From positions 1-64,000 of the forward strand of contig BROG01000908.1 in NCBI GenBank assembly GCA_030159075.1: a stretch of DNA of 64,000 nt. Direction: 5' to 3'. This stretch comes from Atrina japonica (lineage: Eukaryota > Mollusca > Bivalvia > Pterioida > Pinnidae). The notes beneath the pieces are model-generated. The model was not told the DNA's origin, made no database searches, and saw nothing but the letters and a program-made list of their open reading frames with translations. Position 1 is the stretch's first letter. The number at the start of each line of letters is the position of its first letter. A program made the position numbers and the translations under genes. Shown in pieces: positions 1 through 8,973 of this stretch.

Positions 1-222
1 TTTGCCGACTCGATGTGTCACGGCCAGACCCATCCTGGTTAGAGGAACATAAAGCTCTGAGGCGATTGACAAGACAGCAACATCTGTGTCGGTTTTGGCC
101 TCGTGGACACCGAAGATACGGACGCAGTCGTCTTTCTGGATTTCTATACACCCAATAAGGTTGTAGGTGAGGGTCTGGATCTCGGCAGCCATGATACCCT
201 TAACAGCATAGGCAATCCGCAT
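1..222 (-). pseudogene. Non-LTR retrotransposon ORF1-like protein, partial at left edge
   Basis: A minus-strand frame is open from an ATG at 222 to the window edge (74 codons visible). The sequence shows a block 'DDCVRIFGVHEAKTDTDV' followed by 'LTRMGLAVTHRVGK' at the edge. This matches the usual RNA-binding (RRM-like, transposase_22-type) core of non-LTR retrotransposon ORF1 proteins, where an 'NxRIxGVxE' strand precedes a '(S/T)HRVGR/K' motif. ORF1 proteins bind the element's RNA and form the RNP with the ORF2 reverse transcriptase. In-frame sequence continues a little upstream of the ATG to a TGA near 270. Further upstream coding-like sequence lies in other frames, so the N-terminus appears frameshifted. 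The rest of the gene and ORF2 would lie left of the window. Family assignment is by motif only. Confidence 0.55.
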
Positions 223-352
223 TATGTCGTTATCAGAGATACACGAGCCAGCAGGACTGGTGGGTCACCAGGTGTGGCACTATGTGGATCCTTGTTATTA
301 ACTTACACAGGAGGAGCATTTTGTATTGGAGTTGATGTAAAATCAGGACCTC

Positions 353-562
353 CTAGGATACCAGGTGTGGCTGGCATATTTTGGACTGGAGCGACTCCGG
401 CAGAAGACCTTGGGCAGGGAAGGCGCCTGGTGTGAAACAAGGCACTGTGATAGCTTCAAGTGGACTCAGACCAGTGATATTTTGTCGTTTTTGCACATGG
501 AAGACAGAAGGAGAGAGATCAGAGGAACTTTGCGAGAATTTACGTTTATCGTTATCATTCAT
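353..562 (-). pseudogene. Probable N-terminal part of the same ORF1, out of frame
   Basis: A 69-codon minus-strand frame begins 'MNDNDKRKFSQSSSDLSP' and ends in a stop at 353. A short, charged, Ser/Pro-rich low-complexity start is typical of non-LTR ORF1 N-termini, and the segment lies directly upstream of the RRM-like frame (222-1) on the same strand. It is in a different frame, with further coding-like sequence in a third frame between them, so at least two frame changes separate it from the core. Either the copy is dead or the assembly carries indels. The antisense frames over 103-697 look like shadows of this. Confidence 0.4.
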
Positions 563-794
563 TTTGTATTGTTTACGTGGTCAGGTAGTGTCCGGTTAGC
601 AGTGAGAACTTCTCAGCGAGAAATTTTGCAAATTTGTAATGTCACTTACCACGTTAATATAAGCACAATACCACGTGAACGTTCCCCATTTGATTAAGTA
701 AGTCCGTATATTTCCTTGTTTAACATCTCAATCCACTGATGGAAGGTAAATAACTACTTTTTAACACATCTTTTCTAGAGGATTTGGAATATTT
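563..794. other. Unassigned flank between ORF1 and LTR element
   Basis: AT-rich sequence with no recognisable gene. By position it could be the 5' UTR of the non-LTR element into which the BEL/Pao element inserted, but nothing in the sequence proves this. Confidence 0.3.
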
Positions 795-799
795 ATAAT
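795..799. repeat. Target site duplication, left copy (ataat)
   Basis: 'ataat' directly precedes the TG of the left LTR and is repeated at 7312-7316 directly after the CA of the right LTR. A 5-bp duplication fits BEL/Pao integration. Confidence 0.85.
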
Positions 800-1203
800 T
801 GTAGCTCACTTGGTACTGATCAGATGAAATGATAAAGTTCTCAAATTACTGATGTGTGATGATTTAATTTTATTTCTGTTCGTTAACACGTTAATGGCAC
901 CACAGCACCGTAAGAACTTGTTTCCTGACCAAAGCTAATGTAAAACGTTAACGTTAGTGCCATGTGCGTTCGTCTGTGTAACTTTCACACGGAAATATAC
1001 AACACACACAGGAAGTGTGCGCACCACTGCGACACCTAAGATGACCTAATTTGATCTATTAATACACACAAGCAACACATATGCATAAAGTTAAAGGGTC
1101 TCGGCTCTTTCCTAGAGCGTTTGCACTATCAAACTAAAATAGACTAGGAAACCAAAAAGGTATCACCCATAAAATATAATGTTCAAATAAACTGTCATTT
1201 ACA
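800..1203 (-). repeat. 3' LTR of the BEL/Pao element (404 bp)
   Basis: Starts 'tgtagctcacttggtactg' and ends 'gtcatttaca' on the plus strand. It is near-identical to 6984-7311 apart from a few small indels and a block at about 978-1084, which here is some 76 bp longer and unrelated to the short block in the other LTR. It holds the copy of the 11-mer (910-920) that is complementary to the PBS. Confidence 0.95.
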
Positions 1204-1212
1204 CTCCCACCT
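1204..1212 (-). promoter_or_regulatory. Polypurine tract
   Basis: Read on the minus strand, AGGTGGGAG directly abuts the first base (TG) of the 3' LTR. This is the expected site for priming plus-strand DNA synthesis. Confidence 0.7.
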
Positions 1213-1336
1213 AAAAATAGTTATATTTTTACAAACAACATTCGGCATTTCAGCTTAGATGAATAACTAAATATTAGTATTATGCCACAAACAGTCCTCT
1301 ATGATGTAACTTTTCACACAACAAATGTCTTAATGT

Positions 1337-1531
1337 TCAATAATTCAACTTATGTATAGTACGTTCAAGAATACTGTTATACAGCTTGACTTTAACTCGC
1401 CTAACAAGTCCGTCATCATCAGGTGGCCACTGATTCCTAGGAAGGTCTATGTCCTTCACTAACACAATATCTCCAACACACATGTTTCTACACGGTTCAT
1501 GCCATTTTTGTCTAAGAGTTAGTTGGGCCAT
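1337..1531 (-). pseudogene. BEL/Pao polyprotein C-terminus (DUF5641-like)
   Basis: A 64-codon segment containing 'VGDIVLVKD', 'RNQWPPDDDGLVRRVKVK' and a C-terminal Arg/Lys-rich stretch. This is the pattern of the small SH3-like/DUF5641 domain that follows the integrase core in BEL/Pao polyproteins and is thought to help integrase bind chromatin or DNA. It overlaps the preceding segment (1755-1519) in another frame, so a frameshift lies near 1520-1530. The stop at 1337 is followed by about 120 bp of untranslated sequence before the PPT. Confidence 0.75.
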
Positions 1532-1755
1532 GTCCTGGCCCAGAACTGCTCAAGAAGATACTGAACACGTTTCCATCGTTTACGCAAATAAAGGTCTTCT
1601 TTGACAAATTCCCCTGGAGGGGGTTGAGGAATACACGATTTTGCATTTAGAATATGATTAGGTGTTAAAGGCTCTAGTGACGGATTGCCTATTTCACTGA
1701 CAGTCAGAGGACGGCTATTTATTATGGCCATCACCTCATAGAATATGGTCCTCAA
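1519..1755 (-). pseudogene. Integrase C-terminal part
   Basis: A 78-codon segment. 'MAIINSRPLTVSEIGNPSLEPLTPNHIL' is the signature of the end of the BEL/Pao integrase catalytic core ('INSRPLT...LTPNHFL'). It continues into 'LYLRKRWKRVQYLLEQFW', which links integrase to the DUF5641 domain. It sits in a third frame relative to 2033-1821 and 1531-1337. The catalytic Glu of the D,D-35-E triad is not in this segment. It is encoded between about 1860 and 1800, in the frame that opens after the preceding segment loses register. Confidence 0.8.
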
Positions 1756-1820
1756 TGAAGAATCATCCAGTCTACCGGGGCACAGTTGAAGAACACCATT
1801 TAGTATATTCCTAACAGTTC

Positions 1821-2033
1821 TTATCTGTCTCTCCCAGACTCCACCTGTGTGACTGGTACCTGGGGCATTAGAAATGAAGTTACCTTTGAGTTATTGATAC
1901 CCTTATCGAATTCATGCTTTGCTCCAACAAAGTTGGTTCCCTGATCGCAACGAATTTGTCTCACTGCACCTCTAATAGCAACAAAACACCTCAGGGCGTT
2001 AATGAATGAGTCAGTTGACATATCCTTGAACAA
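1821..2033 (-). pseudogene. Integrase core, second catalytic Asp region
   Basis: A 70-codon segment with 'DMSTDSFINALRCFVAIRG' and 'IRCDQGTNFVGA'. The Asp in 'RCDQGTNF' is the second catalytic residue of the integrase D,D-35-E triad. The last 20 or so residues before the stop do not resemble integrase, and the expected continuation is readable in another frame, placing a frameshift near 1860. Integrase inserts the linear cDNA into the host chromosome. Confidence 0.85.
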
Positions 2034-2046
2034 AACTCCATATCTT

Positions 2047-3873
2047 TTAAACCTCCTTACGTCCCTGCTTGATCAGAAAAGGTCCAAAACAATCCATTCC
2101 ACAGTACGTAAATGGGGGTGAAGGCTCAACTCTGTCCCGAGGCAAATCTGCCATTTTCTGTGACTCTGTTGGACGTCTTAATTTTCTGCATGTCACACAC
2201 TGACGAATGAAAGAAGCTACAGCTTTGCTTCCACCAACAATCCAATATCCCATAGTTCGAAGCCTGTTGAGTGTTATGCCTCTGCCCTGATGATGAATTG
2301 TTGCATGAGCATGTGACAGAATAACCTTTGTAATATGAGAGTCCTTAGGTAAAATAATTGGGTGTTTTTGTCTATCAGGGAAACAAGATTTTCTGAGGCG
2401 GCCACCAACACAGAGCAAATCATCTTGAAGAATAGGGTCCAATGGGTACAAATTGCTGGTCTTTGGAACATTCGGTGATGTCTTGAGTATTCGTAGGATA
2501 TCTGAGTAGGCATCTTGTTGAACTAGCTTTATGATCTTGTGTTCTGCTCTTTGTCTCTCATCTACAGTTGGTATATGTGTTCCTTTAATTCCATTTGATA
2601 ACCTGTGAAGGCGTGCAACCACAGACAAGAGAAAAGGCCAGCTAGAAAATCTTGAAAGAGCATTAATGAATGCATCTGAAGCAGTCGTTGCACATAAAGT
2701 CCTAACAGCCTTAACTTCAGGGTCTCCTACTTGTAGTTTCGCATCAATCGTCTCCGTTTCAAATTGCTGATTCCATAGAAAGGATGGACCTGACAACCAT
2801 GATGACTTCATTATCTCTGAGGTGTTGAGTCCTCGTGATGCATAGTCTGCTGGATTGCTACCCATATTAGCCACAAAGACGTGAAACTTTCGAGATTCGT
2901 TATTTATGTATCCAAGTACAACCTTAGAATCAGTCCAAAAATATTCCTTGTTGATCTGAATGTCCAGCTCCTTTTTGAGAAAGGAACTCACCTTCACTGA
3001 CAAAACAGCAGCTGTTAACTCTAATCGAGGGATAGTAACAACCTTCAGTGGCGCAACTCTCGCCTTGCCCATGAGTAATGCACAATGTACGCGTGTACCA
3101 CTTACAATACGTAAATAAGAGCACTGACCATAACCACTACTACTGGCGTCAGAGAAATGATGTAGTTCTACATGATCATATTTTCCAAAGTCTGAAGGCT
3201 TTAGACATCTTGGTATCTTAATTAAGTCAAGGTTTTGTACATCCTTTAACCATGCATTCCATTCTGGTCTCATATCTGCAGTCAAAGGGTCATTCCAGCC
3301 GATGCCATTCTGACACATTTCCTGCAGTATTCTCTTCCCTGTTAATGTGAATGGAGCGAGAAATCCCAGTGGATCAAAGATGGACGCAATCACTGACAAC
3401 ATGCTACTGCGAGTTGGTGTTGCATCTCGAGAATAACCTTTAAGCATGTTAAAGCTGAAAATATCCTCATCAATGAACCATCTGATGCCAAGAGCCTGTT
3501 CAACTGGTAATCGTTCAAGTGTTAAGTCTAAATCCTTAACATCCGCTGCTCTTTCAGATATGGGTATAGAACTGATAACATTTTTGTTGTTTGAAATGAA
3601 CTTGTGAAGACGAAGACCACCATTTGCACATAATTTCTGAGCTTCGTTAATAATGTGTATAGCCTCTTCCTCAGATTCTAAACTAATCAAACCATCGTCT
3701 ACATAAAAATTGTTCTGAACAAATGTAGCAGCACGTGGTAGCGTTTTCTCTTGGATCCTTGCCAAGTATTTGAGTCCGTAGTTAGAACATCCAGGGGAAG
3801 ACGCAGCCCCAAACAAATGAACACGCATACGATATTCCCGAGGTTCTGCGTGTATATCTCCCTTCTCCCACAT
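2047..3873 (-). pseudogene. RT palm, RNase H and integrase N-terminal segment of pol
   Basis: This is the longest unbroken piece (608 codons). Residues 57-60 are YVDD, the RT catalytic pair. RNase H follows with acidic residues at D242 ('FSDASS'), E285 ('PRLELTAA'), D315 ('FWTDSKVVLGYI') and D343 ('SNPADYASRG'). An integrase HHCC zinc finger follows, with His near 521-528 and Cys at 559 and 562 ('CVTC'). The first integrase catalytic Asp is D594 ('GMDCFGPF'). All catalytic residues of this stretch are present. Its start overlaps the end of 4814-3699 in a different frame, and its stop at 2047 reflects another frame change. It would synthesise element cDNA, degrade the RNA template and begin integration. 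Confidence 0.92.
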
Positions 3874-4814
3874 AATATACGTAGAAAATCTCTATCGCTT
3901 TCATTCACAATAAACTGATGAAACATTCTTTCTATATCACACATGATGGCTATAGGATATTGCCGAAATCTACATAAGACTCCAGTTAAAGTGTTTGTTA
4001 AGTCTGGTCCAGTCAATAAGTGCTGATTGAGAGAGGAGCTTTTGTATCTTGCGGAGCAATCAAAGACAACACGAAGCTTATCTGGCTTTCTTGGGTGATA
4101 TACACCATGGTGTGGAATATACCATACATTTCCTGATGTTCCCTCAGTTGTAACTGGTTCAGCATCTCTACAGTCCAAAATGCCTTCCATAAATTTCTTG
4201 TAATGATCATGATATTTACTGTCACTAATGAGTTTACGCTTGAGGTGATTAAGTCGCATTAGTGCAAGAGCCTTATTGTTGGGCAGCATAGGACGTTGTT
4301 TAAATGGAAGTGGCATTTCCAAGTGTTTGTCTTCTCGTTGACGAATACTGCCTTCCATAAGGTTGATAAACTGAATGTCCTCTTGAGAGAATTTGATATC
4401 TTCTCGCCTATCATGAGCAAAGTCTGACTCCAGTACTCTAATAACGTCCCTAGGAGAGCATGGAGGTAGTTCCTTCACTGATGAATGATGGCTTATGCTG
4501 GCAGGCAAACCATAATCAGGACCAAGCTTTGAATAGCCAACAACACTCCATCCTAATAAAGTCTGTATAGCATAGGGCTCATTCTCCTTCCCATGAATTA
4601 TCCTAGAAGGAGCAAGTGCTTGAGGGCAATTATAGCCAATTAGCAGACCAACTTCACAAGACTGAAGGGGCGGAAGCTCATTCATGATTTCCTGTAGGTG
4701 GGGCAAATCCTTCACTGTATTTCTTACAGGTATGTGTGTGCGGTCAGCTGGGATGAAGTCTCTAGTATATGCAGTGTCAATTTTCACAGAATCTGAATAC
4801 TTGAATGACCTCAC
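3699..4814 (-). pseudogene. Protease C-terminal/linker and RT fingers-palm N-terminal part
   Basis: The annotated 5' codon is only where a start-like codon (GTG) falls; the reading frame is the same as the protease segment upstream and is separated from it by a TAG at 4856-4854. Residues 55-115 carry 'VGLLIGYNCPQAL' and 'QTLLGWSVVG', the usual region between the BEL/Pao protease and RT. RT proper begins at about residue 170, with 'KLRVVFDCSARY' near 245-257 and the first catalytic Asp at D293 ('MCDIERMFHQF'). After about residue 312 the sequence stops resembling RT. The true continuation is in the 3873-2047 frame, so a frameshift lies near 3870-3880. Confidence 0.9.
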
Positions 4815-4853
4815 TCGAAGGTTTGTGACCCTTGAACTTTCAATGATAGTATT

Positions 4854-5060
4854 CTAAGAAGTCATTGTTGACAAACTAAGTCGTACAGGCTGACTTGGGG
4901 CTTGCAATGCAGCCATAGTCTCTTGTAATATAAATGTTGTATCACTCTGTGTATCTAGAAGTGCATAGGTAAGTATCTCGTGAGATGGATTGTCCCAAGT
5001 TGAAACCCATACTGGTACTATCATAGATGTGCCATGTCCACTATTTCCACACACATGCAT
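4854..5060 (-). pseudogene. Aspartic protease segment (DUF1758-like)
   Basis: A 68-codon segment with 'TYALLDTQSDTTFILQ' at residues 31-46, where D36 is the putative catalytic Asp. Classical retroviral-type proteases read D-T/S-G; here the third position is Gln (DTQS). The segment ends 'LSLSTMTS' at a TAG stop and the same frame then continues into the RT segment, so a single nonsense codon separates protease from RT. The upstream join to the zinc-knuckle segment is a frame change near 5050. The protease would cut the polyprotein into mature gag and pol products. Confidence 0.75.
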
Positions 5061-5755
5061 GGAACTGACAGTCTGAACTTCCTCTGCTTCTTATCGACAG
5101 ACAACCTGGCATGTGATACGTCTTCATGCATACAGGTTGGGTGTTTTCCCTTACAGATACCACATGTGTGCTTTCGTTTACATTCAGAGTTTCTATGACC
5201 CTTTCTCAGACAGCCGAAACATAACTTCTTTTCCCGCACAAATAATCGCTTCTGATCTATTGGGAGCAGCTTAAAGTTTTCACACTGAAATATGAAATGT
5301 CCTATTTTCTCACAATAAAGACAAGTATTGGGCCTACAATCTGCTACCTTGGTTGCCAAATTCTGATCAGATGAACTTGTTGCTAGCACTTTCACTCTAT
5401 TGTCATTAAATTTTGAGTCTCTATGTGCCTTTTTACTAATATCGTTAAGAGCAATGAGTGATGACACAGGGTTGCAAGCAATCTTAGCTTCCTTGACAAC
5501 AAAGTCTACAAATTTACTGAATGATGGGTAAGCACCAGAAGTTTCAATGCTTTGGGTGACTTCACGATTCCATCTAACAGCTGCCCAGTCTGGTAGTTTA
5601 CCAAGAAGTTTTTGGTTCTCTGTACAATCATTCAGTACAGTTAAACTAGGTACATGAGGCATAGCATCTCTACAACCTTGTAGAAAATCACCAAAATCTC
5701 TAAATGCATACGGGTCTCTAGCTGCTACCTTTAGGCCACCTGTCAAGTTTATCAC
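5021..5755 (-). pseudogene. Gag C-terminal part with CCHC zinc knuckles
   Basis: A 244-codon segment. Residues 1-115 belong to the gag-like region. Two CCHC knuckles follow: C145-x2-C148-x4-H153-x4-C158 ('CLYCEKIGHFIFQC') and C179-x2-C182-x4-H187-x4-C192 ('CFGCLRKGHRNSEC'). A further Cys/His cluster ('CGICKGKHPTCMH') lies at 198-210. Such knuckles bind element RNA and are standard in BEL/Pao before the protease. The last dozen residues are out of register with the protease segment. The segment overlaps 6278-5718 by about 38 bp in another frame. Confidence 0.88.
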
Positions 5756-6278
5756 GGAAAGCCTTTTGTATTATGAAAGGATGACCATACCGTTCATCCA
5801 GCACCTTACATGCCTTTTCAAATGCAGAGCTACTATTGCTGTAGAAAAAACCTTCTAGTGCCTTCCGTGCTGAGCCACCAACATATTTCTTTAGGTAGTA
5901 GATTCTTTCTTCTGAAGGGATACCCTTGTGTTCTATCAATGTTTTAAATGATGTTTTCCATTCTATGTACTGCAAGGGGTCACCAACAAAAATGCTAGGC
6001 TCTGGAATGGGTATTCTGTTAAGGTTTACTGAGTCAGCAAGAGCTTTAGCCAAAGTATCCATCTGTGGAAACACACCATTAGCCTGGGTTTCTTTAACAA
6101 CAGGCACATCCTTGCTTGAGGGCTGAAATGGTTTTGCTGTAGGAGACAATGAAGTAAAATAGTCCAAATTATTTATTGGCAATACCCCAGGTTCACCGCT
6201 GGGTTCTATGGCAGACGGAAGCAATTCTGGTCTTAAGCCAGTGCTAGGCTCTGTGTAATCTGTTGTATCTTGCAACAC
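5718..6278 (-). pseudogene. Gag core (DUF1759-like)
   Basis: A 186-codon segment. An N-terminal low-complexity, Pro/Ser-rich stretch (about residues 1-85) leads into 'PIPEPSIFVGDPLQYIEWK', then 'SEERIYYLKKYVGG' and 'VLDERYGHPFIIQKAF'. These are hallmarks of DUF1759, the gag domain of BEL/Pao elements, which assembles the particle. It is in a different frame from both neighbours (6811-6314 and 5755-5021). Confidence 0.85.
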
Positions 6279-6313
6279 TGCATTGTAAGCATTGTATCTG
6301 GCCTTTGCAACTT

Positions 6314-6811
6314 CTATCTCTCTCTGAGTATCAAGTTTTTTAAGTTCAGTCTCCAGCTTCGCTCGCTGGATTTTTCCCTTTCTAGCAATTGCAATTCTGC
6401 TTGTTTGGCAGCTAGATTTGCAGCAGCATCTGCCATTCTAGTGGAAAGTTGTGAACGCATGGAACTCTCAGATATTTTTCCCTCACTCAAGCTGCTAAAT
6501 ATGGAATTTGCATATTCATTTTTACCCAAGTCTCTTAGTCGTTCTTGTTCACATTTAAAGTCTAACAAATCAATTTCACATATGCGTTCATTTATAACTT
6601 TAAGAATGTCTGCTGTGACAGCAACACAGGCATCAATTTTACGAACTGCTTCAGGATTTACAGCTTTAATTTCACGAACACTTTCAAAGCACTTTAAAAC
6701 ATTGGATTCCATTTGTTTTGTGCTATCTAACATTTCAGCTAATAATGATTCCTCACAATGAGACTTCAGATTTCTTTCGTGAGTCTCTGACATGAATTTT
6801 CCACTTTTCAT
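6314..6811 (-). pseudogene. Gag N-terminal helical region
   Basis: A 165-codon segment rich in Glu, Lys, Leu and Ala. 'LLAEMLDSTKQMESNVLKCFESVREIKAVNPEAVRK...' and 'AAANLAAKQAELQLLEREKSSERSW' look alpha-helical with coiled-coil character, as is usual upstream of DUF1759 in BEL/Pao gag. Its first residues do not fit; the true N-terminus is in the overlapping frame 6962-6753, with a frame change at about 6775-6790. Another break separates it from the DUF1759 segment near 6290. Confidence 0.7.
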
Positions 6812-6962
6812 AAACAGTTTTCAGCTTTAATTCTCTCCTTTCCAATTCTTGCTGTTGGTATTCAGCCATTTTAGGTGTTGGTTTGGGTTCTCTATCAGAC
6901 CTTCTGAATTTTACTTGTGTATCCAATTCCACTGGTTGGAAATCTTCTTTATCACTTTCCAT
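6753..6962 (-). pseudogene. Gag start
   Basis: The ATG at 6962 lies only 21 nt after the end of the 5' LTR and begins 'MESDKEDFQPVELDTQVKFRRSDREPKPTPKM', a charged leader followed by a helical 'QQQELERRELKLKTVYEKW'. It is the first ATG downstream of the LTR on the element's sense strand, so I take it as the polyprotein start. The last residues are out of frame with the continuing gag helix. Confidence 0.7.
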
Positions 6963-6972
6963 GATTTGAAGT

Positions 6973-6983
6973 CAAGTTCTTAC
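6973..6983 (-). promoter_or_regulatory. Primer-binding position, candidate self-priming site
   Basis: Read on the minus strand, GTAAGAACTTG directly follows the last base of the 5' LTR. A tRNA-type PBS normally starts TGG, and none is present here. The 11 nt are the exact complement of CAAGTTCTTAC inside both LTRs (7104-7094 and 920-910). Pairing does not extend beyond 11 on either side. This resembles the Tf1 self-priming layout. Confidence 0.5.
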
Positions 6984-7311
6984 TGTAGCTCACTTGGTAC
7001 TGATCAGATGAAATGATAAAGTTCTCAAATTACTGATGTGTGATGATTTAATTTTATTTCTGTTCGTTAACACGTTAATGGCACCACAGCACCGTAAGAA
7101 CTTGTTCTCCTGACCAAGTAGCTAATGTAAAACGTTAACGTTAGTGCCATGTGCGTTCGTCTGTAGTTTTATAACTTTCACTTTTTTTGAATATAAAGTT
7201 AAAGGGTCTCGGCTCTTTCCTAGAGCGTTTGCACTATCAAACTAAAATAGACTAGGAAACCAAAAAGGTATCACCCATAAAATATAATGTTCAAATAAAC
7301 TGTCATTTACA
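6984..7311 (-). repeat. 5' LTR of the BEL/Pao element (328 bp)
   Basis: Shares ends and most internal sequence with 800-1203 but lacks about 76 bp in the middle. There it reads 'tagttttataactttcac' followed by a T-run. On the sense (minus) strand a TATAAAA-like motif occurs at about 7172-7166, roughly 62 nt upstream of the candidate RNA start at 7104. That is further than the usual -30 position, so promoter type is uncertain. Confidence 0.93.
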
Positions 7312-7316
7312 ATAAT
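7312..7316. repeat. Target site duplication, right copy (ataat)
   Basis: Matches 795-799 exactly and abuts the CA end of the right LTR. Confidence 0.85.
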
Positions 7317-8352
7317 CATTCATTCTCATTTTACAAATACACATACAAATAGGTACATGTAATATGAGAGAGTTTGTTTTCTTAAAAGTCATTCACCAGC
7401 ACAATACACACGGGAAAAAAGCAATGAAATTGTAATTATGGAGGACCAGGATCTGCCGAAGTAAAGATACCTAGAAATCATAATATGTACCCAGATGAAG
7501 TCATTGATAATTTTTACCTGAAGTACCACCCGTACAAAACATCTTTTATAACTATTACATCAGTGCAGAATTTTTAAATGTAAATTTCTTTTTAAAAATA
7601 TATCAAAAACATATATACACCATATATATCAATGTTTTTCTTTATTATGATACAATCAGCAATAGACACAAGCATTGATTTCCAGAATGGGTTGCGGTGG
7701 TTACTTCCCCTTGAAAATCATTTGTATTTGGCGATGTTGTAATCAGGCAGTGCCTGTTTAAAAACACGAAATATAGTTTTATAATTTAGTATTCATTTAA
7801 CTAGATATATCACACTTATAATTAAACACACATGATATAAATATTTTGCTATGCTGAGTGAATTGTGTACAAGATAGAATCTATTAGCGATCTGTCGGTT
7901 TTGACACGGGTCTACCGGTCCGGAAAATCTGATCAGAATTTGTTAAGGGCTTACCTTATTTACGGTTTAAATTAATTTCTAGTGTTTAAAAAGCATTTCT
8001 AGTTATATCAAAATATTTCTGCTGAAAAGTCAAATCAATTTGTAACACAAGTGACAACTAATGAGATTAAACACACCACCAAACTAATCCGAAAGTCATA
8101 TGGATTTTGTCGGTAAAATGTCCCGATTTCAAACAAATTACCAATGGAAATTCAATATGCACATGTAAAATATAACATAGAGCATATTTATTGTAATCCA
8201 TACATTTAATTATAGACATTTATATGTGTTGATTGAAACGTGGTACGAAATTACACGGGGGTGGGTGGGTGTGATTCCCAGTGTAAGAAAATGTATGCAG
8301 GGGATGTGTCGGTACGAAAATTCATGTTACCTACAAGATAATACAAAGTAAT
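7317..8352. other. Unique-looking AT-rich DNA
   Basis: No open frame of note, no splice-bounded exon and no recognised repeat. Contains a short G-run 'gggggtgggtgggtgtg' near 8259. Confidence 0.4.
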
Positions 8353-8973
8353 AAACAACCAAGGTCCAGTTCAGTTGGTGATCTATACTGGTAAACAACC
8401 AAGGTTCAGTTGGTGATTTATACTGGTAAACAACCAAGGTTCAGTTCAGTTGGTGATCTATACTGGTAAAAAACCAAGGTTCAGTTGGTGATTTATACTG
8501 GTAAACAACCAAGGTTCAGTTCAGTTGGTGATCTATACTGGTAAACAACCAAGGTTCAGTTGGTGATTTATACTGGTAAACAACCAAGGTTCAGTTCAGT
8601 TGGTGATCTATACGGGTAAACAACCAAGGTTCAGTTGGTGAGTTATACTGATAAACAACCAAGGTTCAGTTCAGTTGGTGATCTATACGGGTAAACAACC
8701 AAGGTTCAGTTCAGTTGGTGATCTATGCTGATAAACAACCAAGGTTCAGTTCAGTTGGTGATCTATACTGGTAAACAACCAAGGTTCAGTTCAGTTGGTG
8801 ATCTATACGGGTAAACAACCAAGGTTCAGTTCAGTTGGTGATCTATACTGATAAACAACCAAGGTTCAGTTCAGTTGGTGATCTATACTGATAAACAACC
8901 AAGGTTCAGTTCAGTCGGTGATTTATACTGGTAAACAACCAAGGTTCAGTTCAGTTGGTGATCTGTACTGGTA
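8353..8973. repeat. Minisatellite, 40-bp and 35-bp units (16 copies)
   Basis: The unit is 'aaacaaccaaggttcag' + 'ttcag' (long form only) + 'ttggtgatctatactggt'. The first eight units alternate long-short four times, making a 75-bp higher-order unit; the last eight are all long. Variant endings (ctggt, cgggt, ctgat) mark individual units. Confidence 0.95.

Larger units (their letters stand above)
795..7316 (-). mobile_element. BEL/Pao LTR retrotransposon, structurally complete but frame-broken
   Basis: The element lies on the minus strand. In element order it has a 5' LTR (7311-6984), an 11-nt primer-binding stretch (6983-6973), gag, protease, RT, RNase H, integrase and a C-terminal DUF5641-like domain, then a polypurine tract (1212-1204) and a 3' LTR (1203-800). 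The LTRs begin TG and end CA. A 5-bp target duplication 'ataat' flanks the whole insertion (795-799 and 7312-7316). The gene order, a protease placed before RT, the YVDD RT and the long RT/RNase H/integrase frame are those of BEL/Pao elements. The coding region changes frame about eight times and has at least one in-frame stop, so this copy as assembled cannot make a full polyprotein. Confidence 0.95.

Noticed and set aside
103..697. Plus-strand open frames at the left edge
   Set aside because: They are antisense to the ORF1-like minus-strand sequence, lack recognisable domains and overlap each other.
8259..8273. G-quadruplex candidate 'gggggtgggtgggtgtg'
   Set aside because: Only three clean G-runs; no context suggesting function.
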